Assembly (NCBI RefSeq): GCF_014905175.1
Contig: NC_057792.1
Coordinates: 12,069,321 to 12,133,320 of the forward strand
From: Aphidius gifuensis
Taxonomy: Eukaryota; Arthropoda; Insecta; Hymenoptera; Braconidae
DNA: 64,000 bases
Reading direction: 5' to 3'
Below the pieces are notes generated by a model. That model worked only from the letters and a program-made list of their open reading frames with translations. It did no database searches and had not been told where the DNA came from. Positions 31,872-44,378 of the stretch are shown piece by piece (position 1 is the first letter of the stretch; every line of letters begins with the position of its first letter). The position numbers and the translations under genes were made by a program.

Positions 31872-32035
31872 TTAGTTGATTCTTGTGATGGACCAGATTG
31901 TGGTGAGAATAAACGTTTACTATTATTAATAAGACGTCCATTAACTAGACTATATTTTTCCTTTGTTGATGCATGTTTAACAAGTGTTATTGAATTACTA
32001 CCAATAATTGATTCTTGTTGTGCATTGTAGCTCCT
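31872..32035 (-). other. Exon-like C-terminal fragment, product unknown
   Basis: Minus-strand frame SYNAQQESIIGSNSITLVK...YSLVNGRLINNSKRLFSPQSGP...STKFN with TAA near 31874, preceded by a TTTCTTTAAG acceptor-like sequence. The Ser/Asn-rich composition resembles a disordered C-terminus of a host protein. No earlier exon was recognised between here and 33 kb. Confidence 0.3.
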
Positions 32036-32039
32036 TAAA

Positions 32040-33014
32040 GAAACACAATATTTTTTTCACCTGACAGGAAGTTTAAAAAAATATATGAAAAATATTGCAA
32101 AATTAAAAAATTAATTTTTTTTAAATAAAATATATATTTTTATTTTAGTTATTATTTTTTTGTGTGATACCTTGAATTGCAGCCACAAAGGATAGCACAA
32201 AAGAAAGACCGCGATTCCCTACTTGTCGTTTCCTCATTGAAATTTGGTGCTTTAATATAAAAATAATAATAACTGAAATGAAAATTATAAAAAGCAAATT
32301 ATTTTCCAATTTTTATGAATTCTTTTATTATGCAACTTTATTCATTGAATATTTGATTTTCAAATTGGAAAATTTATTTACTTTTTGAAAAATATATTAT
32401 TTTATTCTAGTTATTATTATTTTTATATAAAATATCTAACAAATAGATTGTTTTCTTTTCGTGCTATTCTTCGTGGCTGCGATTCAAAGCATAAAATAAA
32501 ATAATAATAACTAAAATAAAATAATATATACCTATATTAAAAAAGTAAATTAATTTTCCAATTTTTATGAATTCTTTTATTATGCAATTTTAATCATTAA
32601 TTATTTGATTTTTTAATTGAAAAATAATTTGCTTTATGAAAAACATATCATTTTATCTTAGTTATGATTATTTTATTTTATGCTTCGAATTGCAGCTACG
32701 AAGGATAGCACAGAAAAGTGACTCGCTTGTCAATGAGATTGGAAGTGTTAAAATAAAATAATAATAACTAAAATGAAATAATATATTTTTTTAAAAGCAA
32801 ATTAATTTTCCAAATTAAAAAGCAAATATTTAATGATTAAACTTGCATAATGAAAGAATTCATGAAAATTCATATTGGAAAATTAATTTGCTTTTTAAAA
32901 AATATATTATTGTATTTTATGCCTCAACTTAGAGCTACGAATGATAGCACAAAAGGGAGACCGCGACTCCCTGCCTGTCGGTGCCCCATTGACATTGGGT
33001 ACTTTAAAATAAGA
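32040..33014. repeat. Cluster of diverged palindromic repeats
   Basis: A unit with GCAGCTACGAAGGATAGCAC-like sequence and (A)ATAATAATAACTAAAAT tails recurs near 32175, 32465, 32695 and 32935, and again near 35580. Units are joined by palindromes such as AATTAATTTTCCAA...TTGGAAAATTAATT (32800-32895). They flank the P-like transposase, so they may be its terminal or subterminal repeats, or MITEs derived from it. Confidence 0.55.
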
Positions 33015-35330
33015 TAATAATAACAAGCTAGATTTTAGAACACGCGTTTTTTCAACAATTTCGGTGTCGTTTAATTTTTTGTTGTCGTCTTTTTTTCTTG
33101 TTGGATCTCTGAATGCATTATTCACGGTCCGGCAAAACTCGGTAATTAACTCTCCACTAAGGTAATTAATAAAATCTGTCTTGAGGTCATGATCTGAACA
33201 TAAAAACCAATTTAAGGGAACAACCTCGTGCAATAAAATTTGTGTTTTCAGTAAAATATCGTTTTCGTATAAAATTAATTTTACAATATGATTAAACTGC
33301 TCGATTGCTCCTCCAAAACTTTCTATCATTAACGGTAAAAAAGGATTCAATGGAACATCCATGGTTTGTAAGCAACTTTTACACTCTGATTTTATATTTC
33401 TAAAAACTTTTATAGCGAGTTCAGTAATGACAATATTGGTAAGCTCACAAGTATCCACGATGTGATCTTCCAGACTTTTCGATTTCCTTTCAGGAATTTG
33501 AAGTGCTGGAATATTATCATCAATATCACTTTCTGGATCTTATGCAATGTGAAGCTTGCCTCTGTCATCACCGGAGTCACTATCTGAATCTTCCAAGTAT
33601 TCTAATAACGGTATAGGGCCAATTTATTGCCCATCTTGAGCATAAGATGTTTTATTCGAATCCTTTTTTGGTCCGTTATCATTCCCTATCGTTTTACGAA
33701 CCTGATCCTCATTATTATAACTGATATTTTCATTATCATCAACAAAATTGAATAAGTCATCAAAACTTGATAATTTTGTTCTTTTATCTGCTTCGCAATT
33801 ACTTTTCTTTGTGTAGGTTTCCGTACAATTCACGATTAATGCAGTCTTCATGCATGCTCAAGACGTTACACAATCAAGACTTGTACTGTCACTACAGATT
33901 GATCTAAAAAAACTCGAATAAATTTTCAAGAGGATTCTGTGTCGTTTGACGAGTATAAAATTTTTCGAACCCTTGAAATTTCAAATAATTCCAAACATTT
34001 TGAAAACTTGTTATGGTGGTTACAATGTTTTCAAATGTTGGTGGCTTTCGAGCAGTCATTGCTTTATAATTTACTAATTTTATATTACTGAATTTATCTT
34101 TAAATGATTCCCAAGCCTCCAAGTGATCAGATGTTGCCGTTGGATTGTTACGCGAAAGTTTAATTTTTTTTTGACCAAGTACTGAATCGCATAACCTATT
34201 CCAATCCTCAAATATATCAGCTGTTTCAAGCATTGACTCTCATTCTGGCTCACCAACGAACTTCTATTAAATACTTAGCTATCGAAGCACTAAAAGTTTG
34301 TACAGCATATTTAACCCTTATCTTTTCTTTTGTTGTGGGGAAAATATACCGATACTTTAATTTTCCCGTAGAACCAGAAGCCTGTTTTTTTCTAAACATG
34401 GAAATAACATCGCACCATCTAGCTACTTTTCCATCGTAATGGATTGTCTGTCCAAGAAAATCCCAAACACACTCATTGTTAGCCGGTTGGTTTTTCAGCC
34501 ATTTCTACCAATCTCTTTGTAATAAATTTCTTAAGCATTTAATTGAATGTGGCAAATCGTAAAATATTGCAATTTCCGAACCGTCAACAAGAAAAAAAGA
34601 GCTACTCTGCGGTAATCCTGATAAACTTTTGAGCATGTTATAAGCGGCTACATTCGTTGAACCTTGATCACACACGCAACCAGGCACAATAAAACCACAT
34701 TGCGTTATGCTACGGATAACGTGTGGCAATATCGTGGCAATTTCGTCTGATTGTATAACAGCTCCCGGAAACCAAAGACCAAGTGGTTGTGTAAATTGAT
34801 CATAAAGCCCCCCCCCCATCATCATAACGAATGTTTTTTTACAAATGGCCTTGGAACGTCCACCCTCCGTTCCCAGGTCACGATAGCCTACAACTTTTCC
34901 CGATTTTTTATGCAAAAACAAGCCAGCCTTATTAGCAACTTCGTCAAACATTATGACAACGTGCCTATCTTTGAATGACAATTGGGCTGCTCTTTTTGCT
35001 AATGCTTTTAAAACGATAGGATTGAGACCAACATCGACTAATATATTTGCTGATAAACGCTCTAAAGTTGATATCGAAGGAATACAAAATGGCGTTTGAG
35101 AATTTAAATTTTTATAGGCCTTAGTGGATCTTTTTTTTTGACCCAAACAAAATGATTTAATTTCTTTTTTAGCTAGCATTTTTTAATGTTTTTTGATTCC
35201 GCATCTGAGTCTTAATCAAACTACGGACCAATAGAGTCTCAATATTTTCGGGGTCGATGAGTTTTTTATTTTTCTTTTTCTCCATAGCATTTATATATTG
35301 TAGTCTCTTTATTGTATTTTCTTGGCTTCA
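33015..35330 (-). pseudogene. P-element/THAP9-like transposase (broken)
   Basis: The piece at 35179-34505 holds the RNase H-like catalytic region in the style of P transposase: VVIMFDEVANKAGLFLHKKSGKVVGYRDLG, then GGLYDQFTQPLGLWFPGA and CDQGSTNVAAYNML (acidic residues present). A region read in other frames to about 34240 continues with RWCDVISMF-type sequence; 34233-33904 gives ETADIFEDWNRLCDSVLG and ends FYTRQTTQNPLENLFEFF, the DPLENLF-like signature. The acidic C-terminal part (33851-33624) and a helical segment (33458 to about 33015) follow. The upstream coiled coil is at 35330-35190; the N-terminal THAP domain is missing. At least five frame breaks or stops. Confidence 0.75.
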
Positions 35331-35439
35331 GACCGTTGACATGACAGACTTCATAATTGGATGACGATATAACTTGTCATCAGGGAGCTTCAATTTTCCC
35401 CACAAAATTCTCCTTGTTAATTTCGAGGTAGCAACTATT

Positions 35440-35704
35440 GAAATTCTCCAATTCAAAAATCAAATATTCATTAATTAAAATTGTAAAATAAAAGATTCAT
35501 AAAAATTGGAGAATGAATTTGCTTTATAAAAAATATATTATTTTATTTTAGTTATGATTATTTTATTTTATGCCTCGCATTGCAGCAACGAAGGATAGCA
35601 CAAAAGAGAAACCGTGACTACGCTGCTTGTCGTCTCGCCATTGACATTGGGTACTTTAAATTAAAATAATAATAACTAAAATAAAATAATATATTTTTTT
35701 TTTC
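35440..35704. repeat. Palindromic repeat copy flanking the P-like gene
   Basis: Carries the same GCAGCAACGAAGGATAGCACAAAAG core and ATAATAATAACTAAAATAAAAT tail as the 32-33 kb cluster. It ends at the (AAAT)n tail of the next LINE. Confidence 0.5.
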
Positions 35705-38500
35705 TATTTATTTATTTATTTATTGTGCCATTGACATACATCTAATACACATTTATATTACATATATACATATTTTTAACACATTGTCTCTTTACAGACA
35801 CCACATTTTATTTAGTATATTCTAATTTATACTTTTGCGGTATATATTCCTCTTACTTTCTTCACCCTTATTTTACTCCTCTCTCTCTCTTCTCTTTTTA
35901 CATTTCTACATTATATTTTTACATTTTTACATTTTCATTTTTTTATCAATTTTTTATCTCTTAATTCTATCTTGTATCATTTTCTCTCTCGTGGCGTTCT
36001 GAACGAAGGCAGTTATAACTTCATTGGCAGCTTTCCATTTTTATTTTAATCTCTTTTTTTATTTTATTATTTTGTATTTCATTTCATGCACTCTATTTCA
36101 AATGTTCTTGACACATGTCTTTTACTATATTCCCTCTTAGCATCTTTACTACTACCCCCATCATCTCTTCCTCTCTTACCCCTTTAAACATTCTATCCAT
36201 TTCCTTGTTTAACCTTTTGTCACATTTGTCTCACATCATCGGGCATACTAATATATGCTACAATGTTTCCCTGTACATGCCACACATCCTTTCACATTCT
36301 CTTTTTTATACGCTTTTCCGACGTTACCGCACCTCATCCTCGCCCAACTTTCTTTATTGTATGCACTTATCCCGTTCTCAATCCAATAATTTTCTATTTT
36401 TTCTCCCGTTCTCACAAATTGGTATAACTTGTAGCTACTTTCTATAATTCTCCTATTTATTTCTTCTCTTTTTTCTCTATCCACCTATACAGTATCCCGT
36501 CTCTATTTTAGTCATTATCTCATTCTTTTCCTCTTTTTTATATATCAACTCACATACCTCCTCACATTCAAACTGTTTTAATCTCTCTAGAAATTCTTTG
36601 CCCCACCTTGTCATATTCTTATTTAATATTCCTCTACATTTTTCTCTCGAACATATCTTCGCTAGTCTACTATCTTTCATTTCAATAATTTTTTCTATAT
36701 AGTTTATCGCTCTTCTTGTCATCTTTTCTTTTATCGTATCAACCCCCGATTCTCTGCCCCATATATATTCTGGAGTATTTTTTTTTATTCCCATTGCTTT
36801 TTTTGTTAGACCTCCCTGTATCTTTTCTAAACTTTTTCTATCCTTCCACGCCTAGAACTCTGATCTATGTAGCATACTTGACTCTACTATAGTATTTATC
36901 AAGTACATTCTTTTTTTAAATTCTTTTCTATCAGCCCTTTTTATTAAATCCCATGTGTTACTAGCTGCTCCCCGTCCTTTCATTACTAGTGTCTCTATGT
37001 GTTCATCCCATCCCCCATCACTTTTTATTCTACATCCTAAGTATGTAAATTCCTTAACGACCTCAATCTCTTCTCCCCTATGACACCATTTCTCTTCTCT
37101 TTTTTCTCTTTTATTTTTTGTAATTATCATCATTTTGGTTTTTTTTACATTTACTTTCATATTGTTTTTTTTTCATATCTTTCTATTAACTTTATTGATT
37201 CTTTCATTTGTTCCTTATTTTCCGCAATTATTACCACGTCATTCGCATATTTCAACATATGTATTTTTTTCCCTCTACTACTATTCCCCCTGTATTTTTT
37301 TTCTCCCATTCCTCATCCATATCGTCAATAAATATATTAAATAGCATTGCGCTCATTGTACAACCTTGTCTCACCCCCTCATGCGCTACAAATTCCTCTA
37401 ACAGCTCCCCATTTACCTTCACTCTACAACTATTCCTTTTATATGTGTTTTCTATCATATTCAACAATTTCCCTCTTATCCCTTTTTTTTTTATTTTATC
37501 AAAAAGTATTTTTCTATCTACTCTATCAAAGGCTTTCTCAAAGTCTATAAATAACGCTTATAATCTTCCATTCTTTTCTTTTAACTTCTTCCCTATTAAT
37601 GAGTTTAACACATACACCTGTTCTATTGTCCCTCTATTTTTTCTAAATCCAGCTTGTGTCTCTCTTAATTTACTTCCTCCCTCTAGCCATTTGTCTAACC
37701 TATTATATATCATGCTCGTAAAAAGCTTATACCCTGCGTTTAATAAAGACACCCCTCTATAGTTATTTATTTTATCTTTTTCTCCTCCTTCAAATATTGG
37801 ACAAATTATTGCCTCCTCCCATTCTTTAGGTATATTTCCTGTATCCCAGATTTTATTTGGACATCTCAATAGTCCCTCTCCGCTTATTCCCTTTAGTGCT
37901 CCTAAGAACTCCACTTGTACACCATCTGTTCCCGCATTTTTCTTTTTTTCACCTTTTTTATTGCTTTTTCCAGTTCATTTTCATTAAATAAACCATTCAT
38001 TATTTTCTCCTCCATGTTTTCTTGTACCCTGTCGTCTCTTTTTTCTACTATAATTATTTTTTTATTATTATTTTTTTCATTTTCATTTCCCTCTTTCTCT
38101 ATCTCTGCTCTCTCTTCTTCTCCTATTAACTTTTTAAAATAGTTAGTCCATTCTTCTCTCTCTATCTTCTCACTTAACTTTACGTTTTTCCCTTTTCCTT
38201 CAAATTTTCTTTCTTGGCCTTCCTCTTGTTTTTTTATCAGTACTGTCCGGTGCAAAATCACTCATCTCACTTTCATATTCACTTCTCTCGTCATTGTCAT
38301 TCTCTTTACTTCCCGTCTTGCCTTCTCTTTTCTTCACTCACACTTTTTTTTCTTTCTAACCTTCAATTTTCACCTTCACCTTTATCTCTTTAATTGACTT
38401 GTTTCATTCACTTTTTCTACTTAATTATGTAATTTGTAGATTCACCTGATTTTGTTCTATCCACCTTTGCACTTTTTTTATTGTTTTCAGTTTATTATTT
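35705..38500 (-). mobile_element. Second LINE, 5' truncated or diverged
   Basis: A minus-strand non-LTR element. Its 3' end is a tail complementary to (TTTA)n at about 35705-35735. The RT and C-terminal domains lie at 36248-37914 and pre-RT linker at 37902-38261. The 5' limit is unclear; it may extend to the foldback element at 38551. Coding-strand purine richness gives a striking A/G-versus-C/T strand bias throughout. Confidence 0.75.
36248..38261 (-). pseudogene. LINE reverse transcriptase ORF (broken)
   Basis: Order of motifs on the minus strand: linker FNENELEKAIKKVKKRKM (to 37902), then WEEAIICPIFEGGEKDKINNYRGVSLL, TQAGFRKNRGTIEQVYVLNSL, a stop at about 37558, FIDFEKAFDRVDRKI (catalytic Asp), VRQGCTMSAMLFNIFI, and LKYANDVVII, where the first Asp of the usual ADD box is Asn. 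WCHRGEEIEVVKEFTYLGC and a Cys/His C-terminus (36852-36248) complete it. At least five breaks plus the Asn substitution make it inactive. Clade not assigned; similar proteins are common in ants and wasps as I recall. Confidence 0.8.
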
Positions 38501-38550
38501 ATTTATCAATTATATTTTTTAGCACATATGTTTTCTTGCGACCACTCTAC

Positions 38551-39400
38551 AGCCAAGTCACGGGGTTTGCGGCCTGACCCTCTGCGATTTTGCTTATTTT
38601 TTGATATGTTGTAGATTTTGGCCTGAAAAAAAACCCGTATTTTTTTTTTTTTTTTTTCTTCGATTTTTGGGGGCGCCACCATCAAATTTCATGATATCTC
38701 AAAAAGCCCCTTTTTTTTTTTGCTGAATTTTTTATCACAGATTCGAGGACGCAAAACAAGTATTTTAAGCCTTTCAATAGAGTGGGCACTCAATGGGAAG
38801 TATTTTTTTTCGATTTTTGAAATTTCGATTTTTGAAAAAAAAAAAAAATTTTTTCTCAATTTTATTTTTTTTATTTTTTTTTAGATGTAAAAAATAAAAA
38901 AAAAAGGAAATTTACTCTTATGAAATTTCCAATTTCTTCTTAGTTTTTGAGAAAAACCATATAGTTTGTTTTTTCACTCTCGATTTGTTATGTGGTTTTT
39001 CTCAAAAACTAAAAAGAAATTGGAAATTTCATAAGAGTAAATTTCTTTTTTTTTTTATTATTTACATTTAAAAAAAAATAAAAAAAATAAAATTGAGAAA
39101 AAAATTTTTTTTTTTGCAAAAATCGAAATTTCAAAAATCGAAAGAAAATACTTCCCATTGAGTGCCCACTCTATTGAAAGGCTTAAAATACTTGTTTTGC
39201 GTCCTCGAATCTGTGATAAAAAATTCATCAAAAAAAAAGTGGCGCTTTTTGAGATATCATGAAATTCGACGGTGGCGCCCCCAAAAATTGAACAAAAAAA
39301 AAAAAAAAAAATACGGGTTTTTTTTAAGGCCAAAATCTACAACATATCAAAAAATGAGCGAAATCGCAGGGGGTCAGGCCGCAAACCCCGTGGTTTGGCT
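38551..39400. mobile_element. Foldback element, about 850 bp
   Basis: Terminal blocks AGCCAAGTCACGGGGTTTGC and its near-complement at 39379-39400, with inner matches (ATATCAAAAA, GGGGGCGCCACC, GAGTGGGCACTCAATGGGAAG against their complements) over the full length, centred near 38970. It lies between the LINE and the gypsy fragment. No ORF is meaningful; A/T homopolymers dominate. Confidence 0.8.
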
Positions 39401-39409
39401 AAGATCGCC

Positions 39410-40644
39410 ACATATATTATAACCCTAATTGGACTATTGATCATAGTCAGCTGTATTTTCATCATAGGGGATATCTAGCCTCTGCAGAAAATATAGATTT
39501 CGATGCATGGAAATTAGTTCTACCACGGGAACTACGATCTCGTGCTTTGAGAGAATGCCACGATTACCCTCAGGCGGGACATCAAGGCGTACTCCGAACT
39601 CATGAACGATTGGCAGTAAGATACTTTTGGCCAATGATGTATAAAATTGTGGTAAAATACGTCAGCTAATGTATCACTTGTCAGCGTTGTAAAGTGAAAC
39701 AAAGGGCTCCCGCGGGTTACATGAATCCCAGAAAATTCATGGGGCCTTGGTCTCGTATAACGGCGGACATTATGGGTCCGTATATAAAGAGCCAAGCCGG
39801 TCACGGATATATCTTGGTAATACAAGATACGCTCACAAAATGGGTAGAAATAACTCCCTTGAAGAATGCGACAGGTAAGGCTATCTGTCAAGTTTTACAA
39901 GAAAGAGTTATACACCGTTGGGGCGTTCCCCATGAATTGCTCACGGACAATGGGACCGAGTTCAGAAACAAGGACCTGTTGTCGCTCTCGGAAGAAACGC
40001 AGATGAACCTATCGACGACTCCGCCGTATCATCCTTAGGCTAAACCCACCGAACGGGTTAATCGGAGTATCAAGATGATGGTGCGTGCTTTTTTTGATCT
40101 CGACCATAGAGAGTGGGATATGTATATGAGGGAAATACAATTCGCTTATAATACTTCGTACCACACTTCTCTTATGGCAACCCCGGCGATCGCAAATCTT
40201 GGACGAGAATTAGAATCGGAAGGTTCTCTTCAACGAGATTTGACAAAGGATCTCGAAACTGTTGAAATCGGGTCTGAGGAGTGGATTGAACACATGAGGT
40301 GTCATGACGCACTAAGACTAGCTTTCCAGTTTGCTCTCGATGAGGCTAGTGATCGACAAGCTGAACAGTACAACCGAAAACATCGAAATGTCAAATTCGA
40401 AGTTGGTCAGTTAGTACTGGTGCGAAATCGGGAACTATCCAAAGCCCAAGCGTATCGAACGGCCGCTTTGAACAAGCCATTCATGGGGCCGTGGGTTATA
40501 ACGCAGAAGCTATCGAGGACAGTCTATAGATTGTCCGATCTCGGCGGTAAGGACAGAGGCGAACTATCGGTAGTTGACCTCAAACTTTATCATGACCCAG
40601 GGGAAGACGAGGAGATGCGAAGAGAGGAGCGACCTGAGAATTGA
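39410..40644 (+). pseudogene. Ty3/gypsy integrase, 3' part of pol (two stops)
   Basis: The plus-strand frame starts before RGYLASAENIDFDAWKLVLP, then the zinc-binding domain ECHDYPQAGHQGVLRTHERL...CITCQRCK with a TAA at about 39667 just before it closes. The catalytic core has ADIMGPYIKS (first Asp), LLTDNGTEF (second) and, after a TAG at 40036-40038, PTERVNRSIKMMV (Glu). The C-terminal KFEVGQLVLVRNRELSK...PFMGPWVI...YRLSD block is the GPY/F-like module. The frame ends RREERPEN at TGA 40642-40644, 43 bases before the LTR. Everything 5' of the integrase is missing, cut at the foldback element. Confidence 0.9.
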
Positions 40645-40686
40645 CGATTGTTAAGTTTCGGGTCGAAACTTTCGCGGGGAACGTGG

Positions 40687-41403
40687 TGTAACGAGATTTG
40701 GCAGATCTCGCGTTCCCGAAAATGATTAGAGGTCTGGTCTGAGGGGTTTTATCGACTAACGGTTTGTGAGTGGCCTCGGTAGTGACATCTATTTTCGCCT
40801 AAATGTCAGTGTTGACTTGGTAGACATCCGCCACGAGTGGATAATAGGACGTTGTATATCACTCGCTCTAGTGTGGTTACTTACTGTCAGGGTAACCTAT
40901 AATCGAGTAGCCAAATGCATGGAGTGGTCCGGCGGAAGACCAGCGTGGCTGCGGATGGACTTTATGTTCGACTACTTGGTGCACTAGAGTGAGTAGGCAA
41001 TAGAAGGATATTTGGTAAAGCCTGTGAGGTACGAATATCCTCGTTCTCGTATTGTCTTAGATTCTGCGAGTGAGATAAACCAAAGTTAATGATCACGGTA
41101 ATAACCGCCGCCGCGGGGTGAGGTTATTACGCTCCCGGCCAATACTAAAAACGATATACATTTCAGTGATGGTGCCAGAGTGACGTTTTGGTGGACCGCG
41201 CCCCTCTACCATTTCTTGCTGAACTAGTCGCTACCAAAATGGCCGTCGGCGGCCATTGCTCCCGAAACTACCCCACGGTCCGTTGGTTGCCGTTATACAC
41301 CAGCTGGCTTCCTCCTGGCGGTACGAGAGGAGGATGGTGAGAGATCTTCGTTGATCCCATAGTAACTGAAGCTTCTACTTTATCGGTCGAAAAATCAGTT
41401 ACA
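40687..41403 (+). repeat. Gypsy 3' LTR
   Basis: TGTAACGAGATTTGG ... AAAATCAGTTACA, 717 bp. Boundaries are fixed by comparison with the inverted solo LTR at 42047-43260: both diverge exactly after GTTACA. Relative to that copy it lacks about 450 bp between GAGTGGATAAT and AGGACGTTGTATATC. Confidence 0.85.
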
Positions 41404-42046
41404 ATATATATCTTGATATATGGTGTAATGTCCGAATATCTTTTGATATATTTACATATATATTTATGTATCAAGAGATTCGAAGACACAACAATGTTCA
41501 TCCTCTAAATTATGAAGGGTACATTTAAACAAATTTTTTCATACACAAATATCTCTCGATATATACACAAATATATGAGTATATATCTAAAAATATAAAG
41601 AGATAGTTCTTGACCGTGTAGGAATTACAAAGACTCACAAGACGGCCAAGTTTTCTCCCAACGATGGCATTCAATGCGGGGCAGCTGATTGTGCGCCATT
41701 CATGAGCTATAAGGCTTCGCTAATTCACGGTTGGTTCTTCGCTTACCAAGGCTTGTGCCGACCATTCGTTGGCCAGCTTTTTTCAAGCCATTCATCGGCC
41801 AAATCTCGGTAAACTATTTGGTGGCTGAGACTGGAAACAAATGATTAAGCCAAGGCGTGGCTCATTAAGGGCTAGCCGGCTATTGATTCATTCATCGGCC
41901 GAGCCTTGGTTAATTATTGGGGGGCCAGGACTTGGAATATACAATTAATCAAAGAGTTGGCACATTAAAGGCTGCAGCCAACCTGTGACTTGAAATTTGT
42001 CGGCCGAGTGTCAATTGTTTTTTGGGTCACCAAGACTGATTGGTTT
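41404..42046. other. Non-coding spacer between the two LTRs
   Basis: A/T dinucleotide-rich at first (41404-41600), then a segment with recurring CATTCATCGGCCA/CCATTCGTTGGCCA motifs at 41697-41910. No gene seen. Confidence 0.5.
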
Positions 42047-43260
42047 TGTAACTGATTTTTCCACCGATAAAGTAGAAGCCTCAGTTACTATGTGATCAAC
42101 GAGGATTTCTCACCATCCTCCTCTCTTACCACCAGGAGGGAGCCAGCTGGTGTATAACGGCAACCAACGGACCATGGGGTAGTTTCGGGAGCAATGGCCG
42201 CCGATGGCCATTTCGGTAGCGACTAGTTCAGTAAGAAATGGTAGAGGGGCACGGTCCACCATATTAGTTCCAAAACGTCACTCTGGCACCATCACTAAAA
42301 TGTATATCGTTTTTAGTATAGGCCGGGAGCGTAATAACCTCACCCCGCGGCGGCGGTTATTACCGTGAACATCAACTTTGGTTTAACTAACTCGCATAAC
42401 CTAAGTCAATACGAGAATGAGAATATTCGTACCTCACAGGCTTTACCAAATATCCTCCTATTGCCTACTGACTCTAGTGCACCAAGTAGTCGAACATAAA
42501 GTCCATCCGCAGCCACGCTGGTCTTACGCCGGACCACTCCATGCATCTGACTACTCGATTATAGGTTACCCTGACAGTAAGTAACCACACTAGAGCGAGA
42601 GAGCGAGTGATATACAACGTCCTACCTATACAGCGTAGCGACATCGTAAATCACCCCCGAGAGCATGCACCACGCATCGGGAGCTTGGTTGGACTCATCA
42701 GTGACATCAACTAGTTCCAACCTAGGACCTAGTCGACGTCATCGTCTAAGTCGGCTAACTCCACCAAGGAGTCATGCCAGCTTCACCAATGACATCAACT
42801 AGCTCCTCCATAGGAGCATGTCGACATCACCAAGTCACCAGCCAACTCCACCAAGGAGTCAGCTAGCTCCATCGGAAGCCAACCACGGACTGTCACCAGT
42901 CCCGGTGCCATCAGCCAGCTCCGAGAGCCGGCCAACGACTGGCAGTGAGATGCCAGCGATCACCAGTTTTATGGACTCTTTATCCCCACTCCCGTTTGAC
43001 CCACTCCATACGACCATCTGTGCGCACACCTCGATGCGACTCTCCGGTGGGAGTGTCGGAGTAGGGGATACGAATCTGTCGTAGCCAGTGTAGGAATCCG
43101 GATTATCCACTCGTGGTGGATGTCTACCAAGTCAACACTGACATTCAGGCGAAAATGGATGTCACTACCGAGGCCACTCACAAACCGTTAGTCGATAAAA
43201 CCCCTCAGACCAGACCTCTAATTATTTTCGGGAGCACGAGATCTGCCAAATCTCGTTACA
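42047..43260 (-). repeat. Solo LTR of the same gypsy family, inverted
   Basis: Reads TGTAACGAGATTTGGCAG on the minus strand and ends GTTACA. It is flanked by a GTTT duplication (42043-42046 and 43261-43264), so it arose by LTR-LTR recombination of an independent insertion. At 1214 bp it is the longer LTR form. Confidence 0.88.
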
Positions 43261-43923
43261 GTTTTTAATCTTTCGGCATATATAAATATATTAAGAGTCA
43301 TTAGTAGAAGGGGGCTTTTCTGGGCGACTTTGTGGAATGCGGTTCCCTCCCCCCTCCCGTGTGTGTTGTGCTGGGGTGCATGGGCCTATAGTACAGGGTG
43401 CGTGTGGAGTAGGTCGCATGGAATTGTATAGGGATAGGTTGCATGAATAAGGGCGCGTAGTAAAAATGCATGGGCGACGTCACGGGGCAACGGTAAAGTA
43501 CATATAGAGCATAGGCTAAGCGTAGTATAGAATGTGAATAGAGTATATACAAGCGTAGTATAGGAATAGAGTAAGAAAAATCGTACAGGTAGATTCTTGA
43601 GTTTTTTTAGCATAGAGTTTTCGGTTGTTTTTTTTTAGTATAGTTTTTTTGGTTTAGTTTTGAAATACAGGTGTTTAGTTTTATAGTAGGAAAAAAAGAA
43701 TAGAGTTTTAAAAAAACATAGATAAAAGAAGTTTTTTTTAAATATAGTTTTCAGTTTAGTTTTTAGTATGGTTTTCGGAAAATATAAGAATGAAGGAGTT
43801 TTTTTTAATATAGTTTTTTGAGTTTAGTTTTTAGTTTCGTTTTCCAATCGTATAAGGGTTCGGCTCTAGAATAGAAAAAATCATCACGCTGTTAATTTAG
43901 TTTACGAACGACATAAATTTTTC
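43261..43923. other. Non-coding, G-rich then A/T-rich sequence
   Basis: GT/GGG-rich DNA (43310-43520) followed by repeated TAGTATAG/TTTAGTTTT motifs. No coding frame recognised. Confidence 0.4.
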
Positions 43924-44122
43924 TGAAGTTTAAAATGTTTCTTTTGTTATTTTATTTTTACGACTTGCATGTTTTTCAGATTTCCCTCTACAAAAGGTAA
44001 GTTTTTATTTTAAGATGTTGTATAGGATTTTTTATGAACTGATTTTCACAATTTTTTTTTTGAAGTTTAAAATGTTTCTTTTGTTATTTTATTTTTACGA
44101 GTCGCATGTTTTTCAGATTTCC
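43924..44122 (+). repeat. Direct duplication of a splice-acceptor-like 62-bp block
   Basis: TGAAGTTTAAAATGTTTCTT ... GTTTTTCAGATTTCC occurs at 43924-43985 and again at 44061-44122 (137-bp offset). Both end in a pyrimidine-rich CAG. After the first copy, 17 bases later, AAAAG|GTAAGTTTT is a strong donor-like site (43996/43997), giving a possible 17-nt microexon. Confidence 0.6.
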
Positions 44123-44378
44123 GTGCCGAGGGTTAATTTTTTTTTCGATAAACTTTTTCTAAATGTTCCGGCTGTTTATTATCTAATTTTACGAGCGAGG
44201 TGCGGAGGGTATTTTCAGATTTTTGTACGTGGAAAAGATTCATAAAAACAGTGAGTTATTTTTTTTGTATTTAAGTAAGTTTTACCGACAAATTTCTAAA
44301 AATTTTAAGATACACCTGTTATTTTTTTTTTACTCGTTTTTGATTTTCTAATTTTCTATTGGTAACATCTTAGCAAAA

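Noticed and set aside
36115..38142. Several hydrophobic, Phe/Ser/Leu-rich plus-strand ORFs looking like membrane proteins
   Set aside because: They are antisense to the purine-rich minus-strand LINE RT; their composition follows from that bias.
40766..40987. ORF beginning MSGLGSDIYFRLNVSVDLVD, with a relative at 42969-43181
   Set aside because: Both are the same segment of the gypsy LTR in the two inverted copies, not a conserved gene.
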